DNA of 64,000 nucleotides from Hymenobacter duratus (GTDB lineage Bacteria; Bacteroidota; Bacteroidia; Cytophagales; Hymenobacteraceae), in contig NZ_JACWZZ010000002.1 in assembly GCF_014698995.1 (NCBI RefSeq), forward strand, positions 124,001 through 188,000, read 5' to 3'. This document shows, one piece after another, positions 51,270 through 59,417 of this stretch; position 1 is the first letter of the stretch; every line of letters begins with the position of its first letter. Made by a program: the position numbers and the translations under genes. Under the pieces are notes generated by a model. The model was not told where the DNA came from, ran no database searches, and was given only the letters and a program-made list of their open reading frames with translations.

Positions 51270-52838
51270 TTACCCTTTCGGGCTGAGCGTGATGTACGGA
51301 ATGATACATTCCTCCAGCGAGATGCCGCCGTGCTGGAACGTGTCCTTGTAGTAGTTCACGTAGTAATTGTAGTTGTTGGGGTAGGCGAAGAAATAGTCGC
51401 CAACGGTGAAGACGTAGGCGGTACTTACGTTTTCGCGGGGCAGGAAAATACGCTCCGGCTTACGAACCGTGTACACGTCCTTGCTGTCGTCGAAGCCCAG
51501 GTTTTTGCCGTGCTTGTAGCGCAGGTTGGTGTTGGTGTTCCGGTCGCCCACAATCTTGTAGGGCCGCTTCACCCGGATGGTGCCGTGGTCCGTCGTGATG
51601 ATGAGTTTGCCCTTCTTCTCGGCAATAACCTGCAGCATCTCATACAGCGGCGAGTGCAGGAACCACGAGCGGGTGATGCTACGGTACGCCGACTCATCAG
51701 CGGCCAGCTCCCGAATCATGGCCATGTCGGTGCGGGCGTGCGAGAGCATGTCCACGAAGTTGTAGACAATGGCGTTCAGCTTGAAGTTGTTGTGCAGGTT
51801 GGACATCTTGCCCAGCAGGTCTTTGCCGGCCTGCAGGTTGGTCACCTTGTGGTAGCTGAACTTCTGCTTCTGGCTGGCCTTCTGGAACATGATTTCCATG
51901 AACTCGGCCTCGTTGAGGTTTTTGCCCTCGTCATCATCGTCCCACACCCACAGGTTGGGGTATTTCTTCTGAATCTCGCCGGGCATCATGCCCGAGAAGA
52001 TGGCATTGCGCGCGTAAGCCGTGGTAGTGGGCAGAATGGAGTAGTACATTTCCTCCTGATCCACGGTGAACAACTCGGCAATGATGGGCTCCAGAATCTT
52101 CCACTGGTCGTAGCGCAGGTTGTCAATCAGCAGGAAGTATACAGGCGTGTCGCCGGTCTGCTTCATGAGCGGAAACACACGCTCCTGAAACAGCTGGTGC
52201 GACATGAGCGGGGCTTCCTTGTCGTCGCCGTTCACCCAGTCCTCGTAGTTTTCCGTGATGAAGCGGCCGAAGTACGTGTTGGCTTCGTCCTTCTGCATGT
52301 TGAAGACCTCGGCCATGCTCTTGCCTTCCGTCTCGTTGATTTCCAGCTCCCAGTACACCAGTTTCTTGTACACATCAGTCCACTCGGCGGGGCTGAGGCG
52401 GTCGGAGAGCTGCATGCCCAGCTGGCGGAAGTCGCGCTGGTAGCCCGAGTTGGTTTTCTCGCTCACAAGGCGCTTGTTGTCGAGCACCTTTTTCACAGCC
52501 AGCAGAATCTGGCTCGGGTTTACGGGCTTAATAAGGTAGTCGGCAATCTTGGAGCCGATGGCGTCCTCCATGATGTGCTCTTCCTCACTCTTGGTAATCA
52601 TGATGACGGGCAGCGTGGGCTTTACCGCCTTGATTTCGGTGAGGGTTTCAAGGCCGGTCAGGCCAGGCATGTTCTCATCCAGGAACACAATGTCGTAGTT
52701 CTGCTCCTGTACCTGCTCAATGGCATCAGCGCCGGAATTCACGCCCGTCACGTCGTAGCCTTTCTCTTTGAGAAACAGAATGTGGGGCTTGAGCAGGTCG
52801 ATTTCGTCGTCGGCCCAGAGGATGGAGTATTGTTGCAT
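51270..52838 (-). CDS. porX: PorX, response regulator with PglZ-like effector domain
   Basis: 522 residues. A CheY-like receiver fills about 1-120 (acidic DDE at 10-12, phospho-acceptor Asp54 in IVFLDENMPG, Lys in LIKPVNP). A helical linker follows, then a PglZ/alkaline phosphatase-like domain from about 210 (YFLLIDNLRYDQWK, TTTAYARNAIFSGMMPGE, IITTDHGTI). PorX works with the histidine kinase PorY and sigma factor SigP to control type IX secretion genes in Porphyromonas. Several T9SS-tagged proteins in this window are consistent with an active system. PorY is not in the window. Confidence 0.94.
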   Translation of the reverse strand: MQQYSILWADDEIDLLKPHILFLKEKGYDVTGVNSGADAIEQVQEQNYDIVFLDENMPGLTGLETLTEIKAVKPTLPVIMITKSEEEHIMEDAIGSKIADYLIKPVNPSQILLAVKKVLDNKRLVSEKTNSGYQRDFRQLGMQLSDRLSPAEWTDVYKKLVYWELEINETEGKSMAEVFNMQKDEANTYFGRFITENYEDWVNGDDKEAPLMSHQLFQERVFPLMKQTGDTPVYFLLIDNLRYDQWKILEPIIAELFTVDQEEMYYSILPTTTAYARNAIFSGMMPGEIQKKYPNLWVWDDDDEGKNLNEAEFMEIMFQKASQKQKFSYHKVTNLQAGKDLLGKMSNLHNNFKLNAIVYNFVDMLSHARTDMAMIRELAADESAYRSITRSWFLHSPLYEMLQVIAEKKGKLIITTDHGTIRVKRPYKIVGDRNTNTNLRYKHGKNLGFDDSKDVYTVRKPERIFLPRENVSTAYVFTVGDYFFAYPNNYNYYVNYYKDTFQHGGISLEECIIPYITLSPKG

Positions 52839-53186
52839 AGTAGGGTCTTGGGTATGGCCGAAGCATGTGCTCCGTGCCTCATTAAACGAGCCAGTACAGC
52901 TGCCGTCCGCTCCGCCTTACGGCTTCCCAAGGAAGCCAAAGTGCGAATTTAGGTTGCAACTGAAGTTTCGTAAGTAGCTTTACTCCCAATCCCTGGTTTT
53001 TGGTTCTAAAAAATTACCGGAAACAGATATTTGCCTGTAACTCCGCCGTAAAGAAGCCGAAAAAAGTTGGTTTAGGTTCCCGGCTTCACGTGGCGGGCAC
53101 CCGCCGGACAGGCCGATTCCTGTCTTGCTACTACACCTGATACCGTACTTAATGATGCCCCGGGCCAGTATCTGCCCGACAGCTCT
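52839..53186. other. Divergent intergenic region, porX and HD gene
   Basis: About 350 bases that must carry both promoters. No ORF, RNA gene or strong hairpin was recognised. Confidence 0.5.
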
Positions 53187-54416
53187 ATGAACAAAAAGAA
53201 AATCTTCAACGACCCGGTGTACGGCTTCGTCACGATTCCTACCGAGCTGTTGTTTGACCTGATTGAGCATTCCTATTTCCAGCGGCTGCGACGCATTCAG
53301 CAGCTGGGCCTCACGATGTTCGTGTATCCGGGCGCGCTGCACACCCGCTTCCACCACGCGCTGGGCGCCATGCACCTGATGTCGTTGGCACTGCGCACAC
53401 TCAAGGACAAGGGCATTCCGATTTCGGCCCGCGAGGGCGAGGCCGCCCAAGCCGCCATTCTGCTCCACGACATCGGCCATGGCCCCCTCTCCCACGCGCT
53501 GGAGCGCAGCATTTTTCATGATGTGCACCACGAGGAAATCAGCCTGCACCTGATGCAGAAGCTGAACGCCGAGTTTGGCGGCGCGCTAGATCTGGCCATT
53601 GCCATCTTTAAGGGCTCCTACCACCGGCCGTTTTTCCACCAGCTCGTAAGCAGCCAGCTCGACATGGACCGGCTCGACTACCTCAACCGGGACTCGTTCT
53701 ATACCGGCGTGCAGGAAGGCCGCCCCGGCGCCGACCGTCTCATCAAGATGCTGACTGTGGTAGATGAAAAGCTGGTGCTGGAAGAAAAGGCGGTGTACAG
53801 CATCGAGAACTTTCTGGTGAGCCGCCGCCTGATGTACTGGCAGGTGTATCTGCACAAAACCGTGACCAGCGCCGAGCAGATGGTGATTCGCATCATGCAG
53901 CGCGCCCGGGACCTGGTGCGCACCGGCGTGGAGGTGCCGGCCTCGCCCAACCTGCATTTCTTCCTGTCGCGCAACGTCACGCAGCAGGAGTTTGAGCAGG
54001 ACGACCAGATTCTGCGCCGCTTTACCCGCCTCGACGACACCGACGTATGGAGCGCCGTGAAGCTCTGGGCCGACCACCCGGACAAGGTGCTTAACTTCCT
54101 GGCCCAAAGCCTGCTCGACCGGCGCCTGTTCAAAATCACGCTCCAAAGCCAGCCGTTCGAGGAGGATTTCCAGATTGGCATTGTGGAGCTGATTGCCGAG
54201 CGGTTTGGCCTCACGCACCAGGAAGCGGCCCAGCTGATGATATCCGGCCGCATCAGCAACAACGCCTACGACGCCGACGGCCAGGACACCATCGACGTGC
54301 TGACCAAGCGCGGCCGCGTCATAAACGTAGCCGAGGCCTCCGATTTGCCCAATATCAAGGCCCTGGGCCAGCGCGTGGAAAAGCACTACATCTGCTACCC
54401 CAAAGAGATTCTGTAA
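53187..54416 (+). CDS. HD-domain phosphohydrolase
   Basis: 409 residues. The metal-binding HD motifs are HTRFHHALGAMHLM, ILLHDIGHGPLSHALE and DMDRLDYLNRDSFYTGV. The family includes dNTP triphosphohydrolases and SAMHD1-like enzymes, but the substrate cannot be read from sequence. Its position just before lpxD is, from memory, recurrent in Bacteroidota. It diverges from porX. Confidence 0.87.
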   Translation: MNKKKIFNDPVYGFVTIPTELLFDLIEHSYFQRLRRIQQLGLTMFVYPGALHTRFHHALGAMHLMSLALRTLKDKGIPISAREGEAAQAAILLHDIGHGPLSHALERSIFHDVHHEEISLHLMQKLNAEFGGALDLAIAIFKGSYHRPFFHQLVSSQLDMDRLDYLNRDSFYTGVQEGRPGADRLIKMLTVVDEKLVLEEKAVYSIENFLVSRRLMYWQVYLHKTVTSAEQMVIRIMQRARDLVRTGVEVPASPNLHFFLSRNVTQQEFEQDDQILRRFTRLDDTDVWSAVKLWADHPDKVLNFLAQSLLDRRLFKITLQSQPFEEDFQIGIVELIAERFGLTHQEAAQLMISGRISNNAYDADGQDTIDVLTKRGRVINVAEASDLPNIKALGQRVEKHYICYPKEIL

Positions 54417-54420
54417 ATCA

Positions 54421-54518
54421 GGGTCTTGGGGTCTTGGGAGCTTGGGGGCTTGGGTGATGTTCTGTGTGAAACCCTTGCGCTAAATCCAAGACCCCAAGCT
54501 CCCAAGCCCCCAAGACCC
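54421..54518. repeat. Long inverted repeat of 8-bp units between the HD gene and lpxD
   Basis: The left arm 54421-54453 is four tandem units of the form GGGTCTTG/GGAGCTTG/GGGGCTTG. The right arm 54486-54518 is its complement with 2 mismatches in 33. The spacer is 32 bases. There is no T tract. Confidence 0.8.
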
Positions 54519-54529
54519 CAACAATTCTC

Positions 54530-54537
54530 TACTTTTG
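54530..54537 (+). promoter_or_regulatory. -7 promoter box of lpxD
   Basis: TACTTTTG matches TAnnTTTG and ends only 6 bases before the lpxD ATG, so the transcript would be almost leaderless. No -33 element is seen; the repeat occupies that position. Confidence 0.45.
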
Positions 54538-54543
54538 CACCCT

Positions 54544-55584
54544 ATGGAATTTACGGTAGGCCAGATAGCAGAAGTGTTGCGCGGCGCAGTAGAAGGCGAC
54601 GCAAGCCAGCGGATTGACCGGCTGGCCAAAATCGAAGAGGCCCAAACCGGTGCCCTCTCCTTCCTTTCCAATCTCAAGTACGAGCCGCACCTCTATACTA
54701 CGGGTGCTTCAGCCGTAATTGTGAGCCGCACGCTGGAGCTGAAACACCCGGTTACAACGGCCCTTATCCGCGTCGATGACCCGTATACCAGCTTCACCAC
54801 CCTGCTCGAGTTCTATCAGCAGGCCACCCGCACCGGCAAGCGCGGCGTAGAGGAACCGGCCTACATAGCCAGCAGCTCTACCATCGGCGGCAACCACTAC
54901 CGTGGCGCGTTTTCCTACATCGGCGAGAACTGCCAGATCGGCAACGACGTGGTGATTTTCCCGCACGTTTTCATCGGCGACCGATGCAAAATTGGGGATG
55001 GCACAATTTTGTACGCCGGGGCCAAAATTTACGCCGAAACCGTAATCGGTAACCGCTGCACGGTGCATGCTGGTGCCGTCATCGGGTCCGACGGCTTTGG
55101 ATTTGCGCCGCAGCCCGATGGATCCTACCGCACTATTCCACAGATCGGTAATGTGGTGCTGGAAGACAACGTGAGCATCGGGGCCAACGCCACCATCGAC
55201 TGCGCCACTATGGGCTCCACCATTATTCGCGAAGGCTCCAAAATCGATAACCTCGTTCAAATTGCCCACAATGTGGAAATCGGGCAGCACACAGTAGTAG
55301 CGGCCCAGACGGGTATTTCGGGCTCTACCAAGATTGGCGACAACTGCGTGCTGGCCGGCCAGACCGGCATTGCCGGACACCTCACGCTGGCCAACCGCAC
55401 CACCGTCACGGCCCAGTCGGGCGTGGGCAAATCCATCAAGGAAGAAGGCATTCTGCTACAGGGTTCCCCGGCCTTCAACCTACGTGACAGCCTGCGGGCC
55501 AACGCCGTTTTCCGGCACCTGCCGGACTTGGAGCGCCGCCTTACGCTGCTGGAACGCGGCACAAACCCGCCGGAAAAGTCCTAG
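54544..55584 (+). CDS. lpxD: UDP-3-O-acylglucosamine N-acyltransferase
   Basis: 346 residues from ATG 54544. The N-terminal uridine-binding domain (MEFTVGQIAEVLRGAVEGD) is followed by left-handed beta-helix hexapeptide repeats (IGDRCKIGDGTILYAGAKI, IGSDGFGFAP). The catalytic His lies in VQIAHNVEIG. It adds the second acyl chain in lipid A synthesis. Confidence 0.96.
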   Translation: MEFTVGQIAEVLRGAVEGDASQRIDRLAKIEEAQTGALSFLSNLKYEPHLYTTGASAVIVSRTLELKHPVTTALIRVDDPYTSFTTLLEFYQQATRTGKRGVEEPAYIASSSTIGGNHYRGAFSYIGENCQIGNDVVIFPHVFIGDRCKIGDGTILYAGAKIYAETVIGNRCTVHAGAVIGSDGFGFAPQPDGSYRTIPQIGNVVLEDNVSIGANATIDCATMGSTIIREGSKIDNLVQIAHNVEIGQHTVVAAQTGISGSTKIGDNCVLAGQTGIAGHLTLANRTTVTAQSGVGKSIKEEGILLQGSPAFNLRDSLRANAVFRHLPDLERRLTLLERGTNPPEKS

Positions 55585-55599
55585 CTTTGCATTGTACTA

Positions 55600-55715
55600 G
55601 GCTGTTGGCTGATGGCTGTTAGCCGTTGGCTTGGGGCTTTTTCCGCACTTTTTATTTTTGAACCCGCAACGGTTCCGAACGTCAGCTGACAGCTAACAGC
55701 CATCAGCTAACAGCC
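55600..55715. repeat. Long inverted repeat between lpxD and lpxC-fabZ
   Basis: The left arm 55600-55630 (GGCTGTTGGCTGATGGCTGT...) and right arm 55685-55715 are complementary at 27 of 31 positions. The 54-base spacer contains a promoter-like sequence. The arms are built of GCTGTTAGC/GCTGAT words, unrelated to the repeat before lpxD. Confidence 0.8.
55631..55660 (+). promoter_or_regulatory. Promoter of lpxC-fabZ
   Basis: TTG, exactly 19 bases, then TATTTTTG, matching the Bacteroidota -33/-7 consensus. It sits wholly within the spacer of the inverted repeat, about 60 bases before the start codon. Confidence 0.65.
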
Positions 55716-55720
55716 AAGGA

Positions 55721-57115
55721 ATGAACGACAAGCAACATACTATTAAGGCACCCGTCACGGTGAGCGGCATTGGCCTGCACACCGGCGTACAGGCCACCAT
55801 GACGTTTTGCCCGGCGCCCGTTGGCCACGGCTACAAGTTTCAGCGCGTGGATTTGCCCGGCCAGCCCATCGTGGATGCCGACGTGGACAACGTAGTAGAC
55901 CTCTCGCGCGGTACCACCATCGAGCAGAACGGCGCCCGCGTCAATACGGTGGAGCATACGCTGGCGGCCCTCGTAGGTCTGCAGATTGATAACGTTCTGA
56001 TTCAGCTCGACGGCCCCGAGCCGCCCATTATGGACGGCAGCAGCCACGAGTTTATTGAAGCGCTGGAAGAGGCCGGCCTCGAAGAGCAAAACGCGCTGCG
56101 CAACTACTTCGAGATTCCCGAAGAAATCCGCTTCCTCGACAACGCCCGCGGCGTGGAAATTGCCGCCTTGCCCCTTAACGACTACCGCCTCACGGTGATG
56201 GTCGACTACAACTCGCCGGTGCTGGGCTCGCAGCACGCCTCGCTCACCGACATCAGCCATTTCAAGGCCGATATTGCCAGCTCCCGCACGTTCTGCTTCC
56301 TGCACGAGTTAGAGGCGCTCTACAAGCAAAACCTCATCCGGGGCGGCGACCTGAGCAATGCCATTGTGGTGGTAGACCGGGTCGTGAGCGAAGACGAACT
56401 CAGCGAACTGGCTACCATGCTGGGCAAGCCCAAAGTGGCCGTGAAGAAGGAAGGCATCCTCAACAACGTGGACCTGCGCCACAAAAACGAGCCCGCCCGC
56501 CACAAACTCCTCGATATGGTCGGCGACCTGGCTTTGGTGGGCCGGCCGCTGAAAGGCCAGATTCTGGCAGCCCGCCCCGGCCACGCTGCCAACGTAGCCT
56601 TCGCCAAGAAGATCAAGAAAAAGATGCTGGAAGCCGATTCGTCGCCGATTCCCAGCTACGACCCCAGCCGGCCACCGGTCATGGATATCAACCAGATAGC
56701 CGCCACGCTGCCCCACCGCTACCCCTTCCTGCTCATCGACAAAATCATTCACCTCGACGCCACTACCGTGACGGGCGTGAAGAACGTGACGATGAACGAG
56801 CCATTTTTCCAGGGCCACTTCCCCGGCAACCCAGTGATGCCCGGCGTGCTGCAGATTGAGGCCATGGCCCAGACCGGCGGCATTCTGGTACTGAATACTG
56901 TGCCCGACCCGGAAAACTACTGGACCTATTTCATGGGCATCGAAAACTGTCGGTTCCGCCGCAAGGTTATTCCCGGCGACACCCTCATATTCCGCTGCCA
57001 GCTGCTGGCGCCCATCAAGCGCGGCATTGCCAAAATGAAAGGCCAGGCCTTCGTGAATGGCAAAGTGGTAATGGAAGCCGAAATGTCGGCCAGCATCGTC
57101 CGTAAAGACGCGTAA
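55721..57115 (+). CDS. lpxC-fabZ: Bifunctional UDP-3-O-acyl-GlcNAc deacetylase / 3-hydroxyacyl-ACP dehydratase
   Basis: 464 residues. LpxC covers about 1-310, with zinc ligands in VEHTLAAL and HKLLDMVGDLAL and the IMDGSSHEF block. FabZ covers about 320-464, with LPHRYPFLLID and the catalytic GHFPGNPVMPGVLQIEAMAQ. This fusion is a Bacteroidota hallmark. It couples the committed step of lipid A synthesis with the dehydratase of fatty acid elongation, which compete for 3-hydroxyacyl-ACP. Confidence 0.97.
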   Translation: MNDKQHTIKAPVTVSGIGLHTGVQATMTFCPAPVGHGYKFQRVDLPGQPIVDADVDNVVDLSRGTTIEQNGARVNTVEHTLAALVGLQIDNVLIQLDGPEPPIMDGSSHEFIEALEEAGLEEQNALRNYFEIPEEIRFLDNARGVEIAALPLNDYRLTVMVDYNSPVLGSQHASLTDISHFKADIASSRTFCFLHELEALYKQNLIRGGDLSNAIVVVDRVVSEDELSELATMLGKPKVAVKKEGILNNVDLRHKNEPARHKLLDMVGDLALVGRPLKGQILAARPGHAANVAFAKKIKKKMLEADSSPIPSYDPSRPPVMDINQIAATLPHRYPFLLIDKIIHLDATTVTGVKNVTMNEPFFQGHFPGNPVMPGVLQIEAMAQTGGILVLNTVPDPENYWTYFMGIENCRFRRKVIPGDTLIFRCQLLAPIKRGIAKMKGQAFVNGKVVMEAEMSASIVRKDA

Positions 57116-57120
57116 CCCTG

Positions 57121-57217
57121 AATTAGTAGTTAGTAACTAAGAATGAATAATTCTCAAACGACATTCGCATTCCGCGGCGTTGAGGCATTCTTACTTATTA
57201 ATTCTTAAGTACTAATT
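57121..57217. repeat. Imperfect inverted repeat between lpxC-fabZ and lpxA
   Basis: AATTAGTA...CTAAGAATGAATAA on the left pairs with TTATTAATTCTTAAGTACTAATT on the right after an insertion of about 8 bases. CTCAAACG and CGTTGAG continue the stem inward. It is AT-rich and unrelated in sequence to the two previous gaps. Confidence 0.6.
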
Positions 57218-57226
57218 AACCAACGA

Positions 57227-58024
57227 ATGAACCAGCCGCTCGCCTATATCCACCCGCAAGCCAAAATCGCCCAGAACGTGGTAGTGGAACCCTTCACGAC
57301 CATTGATAAGGATGTGGAAATCGGGGAAGGCACCTGGATTGGCCCCAACGTGACCATCATGGCCGGGGCGCGTATCGGCAAAAACTGCAGGATTTTCCCG
57401 GGCGCCGTCATTGCCGCCATGCCGCAGGACCTCAAGTTCGCAGGCGAGAAAACCACGGTTCATATCGGCGACAACACCGTAATCCGGGAATGTGTGACCG
57501 TCAACCGCGGCACTGTAGACAGGCTCCGGACCGTAGTGGGTGCCAACTGCCTGCTGATGGCCTACGTGCACGTGGCCCACGACTGTGTAATTGGTGACAA
57601 CTGTGTGCTGGCCAATGCCGTGCAACTGGCCGGCCACGTCGAAATCGGCGACCATGCCATTATCGGCGGCACTTCGGCCGTGCATCAGTTTGTGAAAGTA
57701 GGTCCGCACGCCATGATTTCGGGCGGCTCTTTGGTGCGCAAGGATGTGCCGCCATTCGTGAAGGCCGGCCGCGAGCCGCTCACCTACGCGGGCATCAACA
57801 GCATCGGGCTGCGCCGCCGGGGCTATTCCGACCAGAAGATTTCCGAGATTCAGCAGCTCTACCGTTTGCTGTTTCTGGGCGGTATGAACAACAACGACGC
57901 CCTCGACAAGATTGAGCTGGAGCTGGCGCCTTCGCCGGAGCGCGACGAAGTGGTAAACTTTGTGCGCAACTCGGGACGAGGCATTATCAAGGGCTATTCG
58001 CGCGGCGGCAACGGTGCAGATTGA
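57227..58024 (+). CDS. lpxA: UDP-N-acetylglucosamine acyltransferase
   Basis: 265 residues. The beta-helix opens with YIHPQAKIAQNVVVEPF. The catalytic His lies in YVHVAHDCVIGDNC. The C-terminal helical domain has GINSIGLRRRGYSDQKI. It transfers the first acyl chain in lipid A synthesis. The coding region overlaps the start of the ABC ATPase gene by 11 bases. Confidence 0.96.
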   Translation: MNQPLAYIHPQAKIAQNVVVEPFTTIDKDVEIGEGTWIGPNVTIMAGARIGKNCRIFPGAVIAAMPQDLKFAGEKTTVHIGDNTVIRECVTVNRGTVDRLRTVVGANCLLMAYVHVAHDCVIGDNCVLANAVQLAGHVEIGDHAIIGGTSAVHQFVKVGPHAMISGGSLVRKDVPPFVKAGREPLTYAGINSIGLRRRGYSDQKISEIQQLYRLLFLGGMNNNDALDKIELELAPSPERDEVVNFVRNSGRGIIKGYSRGGNGAD

Positions 58025-58646
58025 AGCAACCGGGCTAAGCAAGCGCTACGCCCGCGACTGGATTTTCCGGGGTCTGACGCATACGTTCCTACCTGGCACG
58101 GCAACGGCAGTGCTGGGCCCAAACGGCGCCGGCAAAAGCACCCTCCTCAACACTCTGTCGGGCCAACTGCTGCCCACGGCTGGCTCGCTTAGCTACACGC
58201 ACGCGGGCCAAGCCATTCCGGTGGAAGAACTACCGCCCTTGCTGGCCTATGCGGCCCCGTATCTGGAGCTGATTGAGGAGCTCACGCTCACCGAGCTATT
58301 GCAGTTCCACACGCGTTTCAAGCCGCTACGCCCCGGCTCCAGCCCCCGGCAGCTCATCGAGTTGATGTATTTGGAAAAAAGCAGCCATAAACTGGTGCGC
58401 GACTTTTCTTCGGGCATGAAACAGCGCCTGAAGCTGGCCCTGGCCCTCTATGCCGACACACCGCTGTTGCTGCTCGACGAGCCTACTACCAACCTCGACC
58501 GTACCGGCGTAGCCTGGTACCTGGAGCACGTACACGCCACGCTAGCTGGCCGCACGGTGCTGGTGTCGTCGAACGTGCCGGAAGAGTACGCCTTCTGTAC
58601 CCAGCAGCTGCTGATTACGGATTTCGGAGCGCAGGCAGCACGATAA
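58014..58646 (+). CDS. ABC transporter ATP-binding protein
   Basis: 210 residues from GTG 58014 (VQIEATGLSKRYARDWIF). An ATG at 57960 would lie deeper inside lpxA and adds nothing conserved. Walker A is LGPNGAGKSTLLNTLS, the signature motif is FSSGMKQRLKLALAL and Walker B is LLLLDEPTTNLD. It is short, a bare nucleotide-binding domain like CcmA, with no permease gene adjacent. The overlap with lpxA suggests translational coupling. The substrate is unknown. Confidence 0.88.
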   Translation: MQIEATGLSKRYARDWIFRGLTHTFLPGTATAVLGPNGAGKSTLLNTLSGQLLPTAGSLSYTHAGQAIPVEELPPLLAYAAPYLELIEELTLTELLQFHTRFKPLRPGSSPRQLIELMYLEKSSHKLVRDFSSGMKQRLKLALALYADTPLLLLDEPTTNLDRTGVAWYLEHVHATLAGRTVLVSSNVPEEYAFCTQQLLITDFGAQAAR

Positions 58647-58941
58647 GCATTGTTCTGGAGCAGTCTGCGGAGCTGCCTGGCCTCGCTCAACGTTCTCATT
58701 TCGGTGACGGTACATGGTGCGTGAGCAGGACGACAGCTGTACGTTGCGCGCTTCTTTTACTGCGCAATTTGGCAGTAGTTAGGCCAAGCAAGGGCGCAGC
58801 TAAAGCGGCAGGCGGATACGCGGCCAGCAGAAAAGCAGAAGCAGGCATCAACCGGAAATGGTTCGTGCCGTATCTTCGCAACCGAAACGGCGGTACTTGC
58901 GCCTCTTCCTTTTCACCTTCTTACCGCCCCTGACCAAGGCC
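58647..58941. other. Intergenic region after the ABC gene
   Basis: About 295 bases with no coding signal that can be supported. It should hold the promoter of the acidic protein; TATCTTCG at about 58870 is a weak -7-like match. Confidence 0.4.
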
Positions 58942-59304
58942 ATGAGACAATACGACGACCTAGACGATGACGACCTGCTCGGCGACGATGACGAGCTGGA
59001 TAATTTTGCCAAAACCGGCGGCAGCAAAACCCGCGGCACTTCTGAAGACCAACTTTCGGCTAAGTACGCTGATTATCTGATGTGGCGCGACACCGGCTCT
59101 TCACACGATGAGGCGCTGGACCTGGCCAACATGAGCGAAGATGAGTTTGAGCTGGCAGATGCCTCCGAGGATTCGGAAAATGACACCAAATTCACTAGCC
59201 TCGACGACCTCGACGAAGACGATTATTCCGACGGTGGCGACGAGTATGGTAGCTCCGGCAGTTCCCGCAACAGCGGCCGCAACTCCGACTACGACGATTA
59301 TTAG
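58942..59304 (+). CDS. Small highly acidic protein
   Basis: 120 residues from ATG 58942. Asp, Glu and Ser dominate (YDDLDDDDLLGDDDELDNF at the start, DLDEDDYSDGG near the end). A central segment, SAKYADYLMWRDTGSSHDEAL, may be a short helical motif. No family is recognised. Such low-complexity acidic proteins may bind cations or basic proteins, but nothing here proves it. A strong terminator follows. Confidence 0.65.
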   Translation: MRQYDDLDDDDLLGDDDELDNFAKTGGSKTRGTSEDQLSAKYADYLMWRDTGSSHDEALDLANMSEDEFELADASEDSENDTKFTSLDDLDEDDYSDGGDEYGSSGSSRNSGRNSDYDDY

Positions 59305-59309
59305 TCTGC

Positions 59310-59349
59310 TTTGATCTGACCGTATATAATTTGATCTGACCGTATATAA
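59310..59349. repeat. 20-bp tandem duplication
   Basis: TTTGATCTGACCGTATATAA occurs twice with no spacer, directly between the acidic protein stop and its terminator. Confidence 0.9.
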
Positions 59350-59382
59350 AAAGAGCCTGCACGTACTGTGCAGGCTCTTTTT
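59348..59382. terminator. Terminator shared by the acidic protein and DUF4197 genes
   Basis: AAAAAGAGCCTGCAC and GTGCAGGCTCTTTTT form a perfect 15-bp stem with loop GTACT, usable in both directions. Confidence 0.92.
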
Positions 59383-59417
59383 GTGTGTAGCAAGAATACT
59401 CCCGCAACTGAATGCAG

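Noticed and set aside
51330..52952. 540-codon open frame on the plus strand
   Set aside because: It is antisense to porX, whose receiver and PglZ domains are unambiguous.
52839..53186. Possible tRNA or small RNA between porX and the HD gene
   Set aside because: No cloverleaf arms or CCA-type end could be found by eye.
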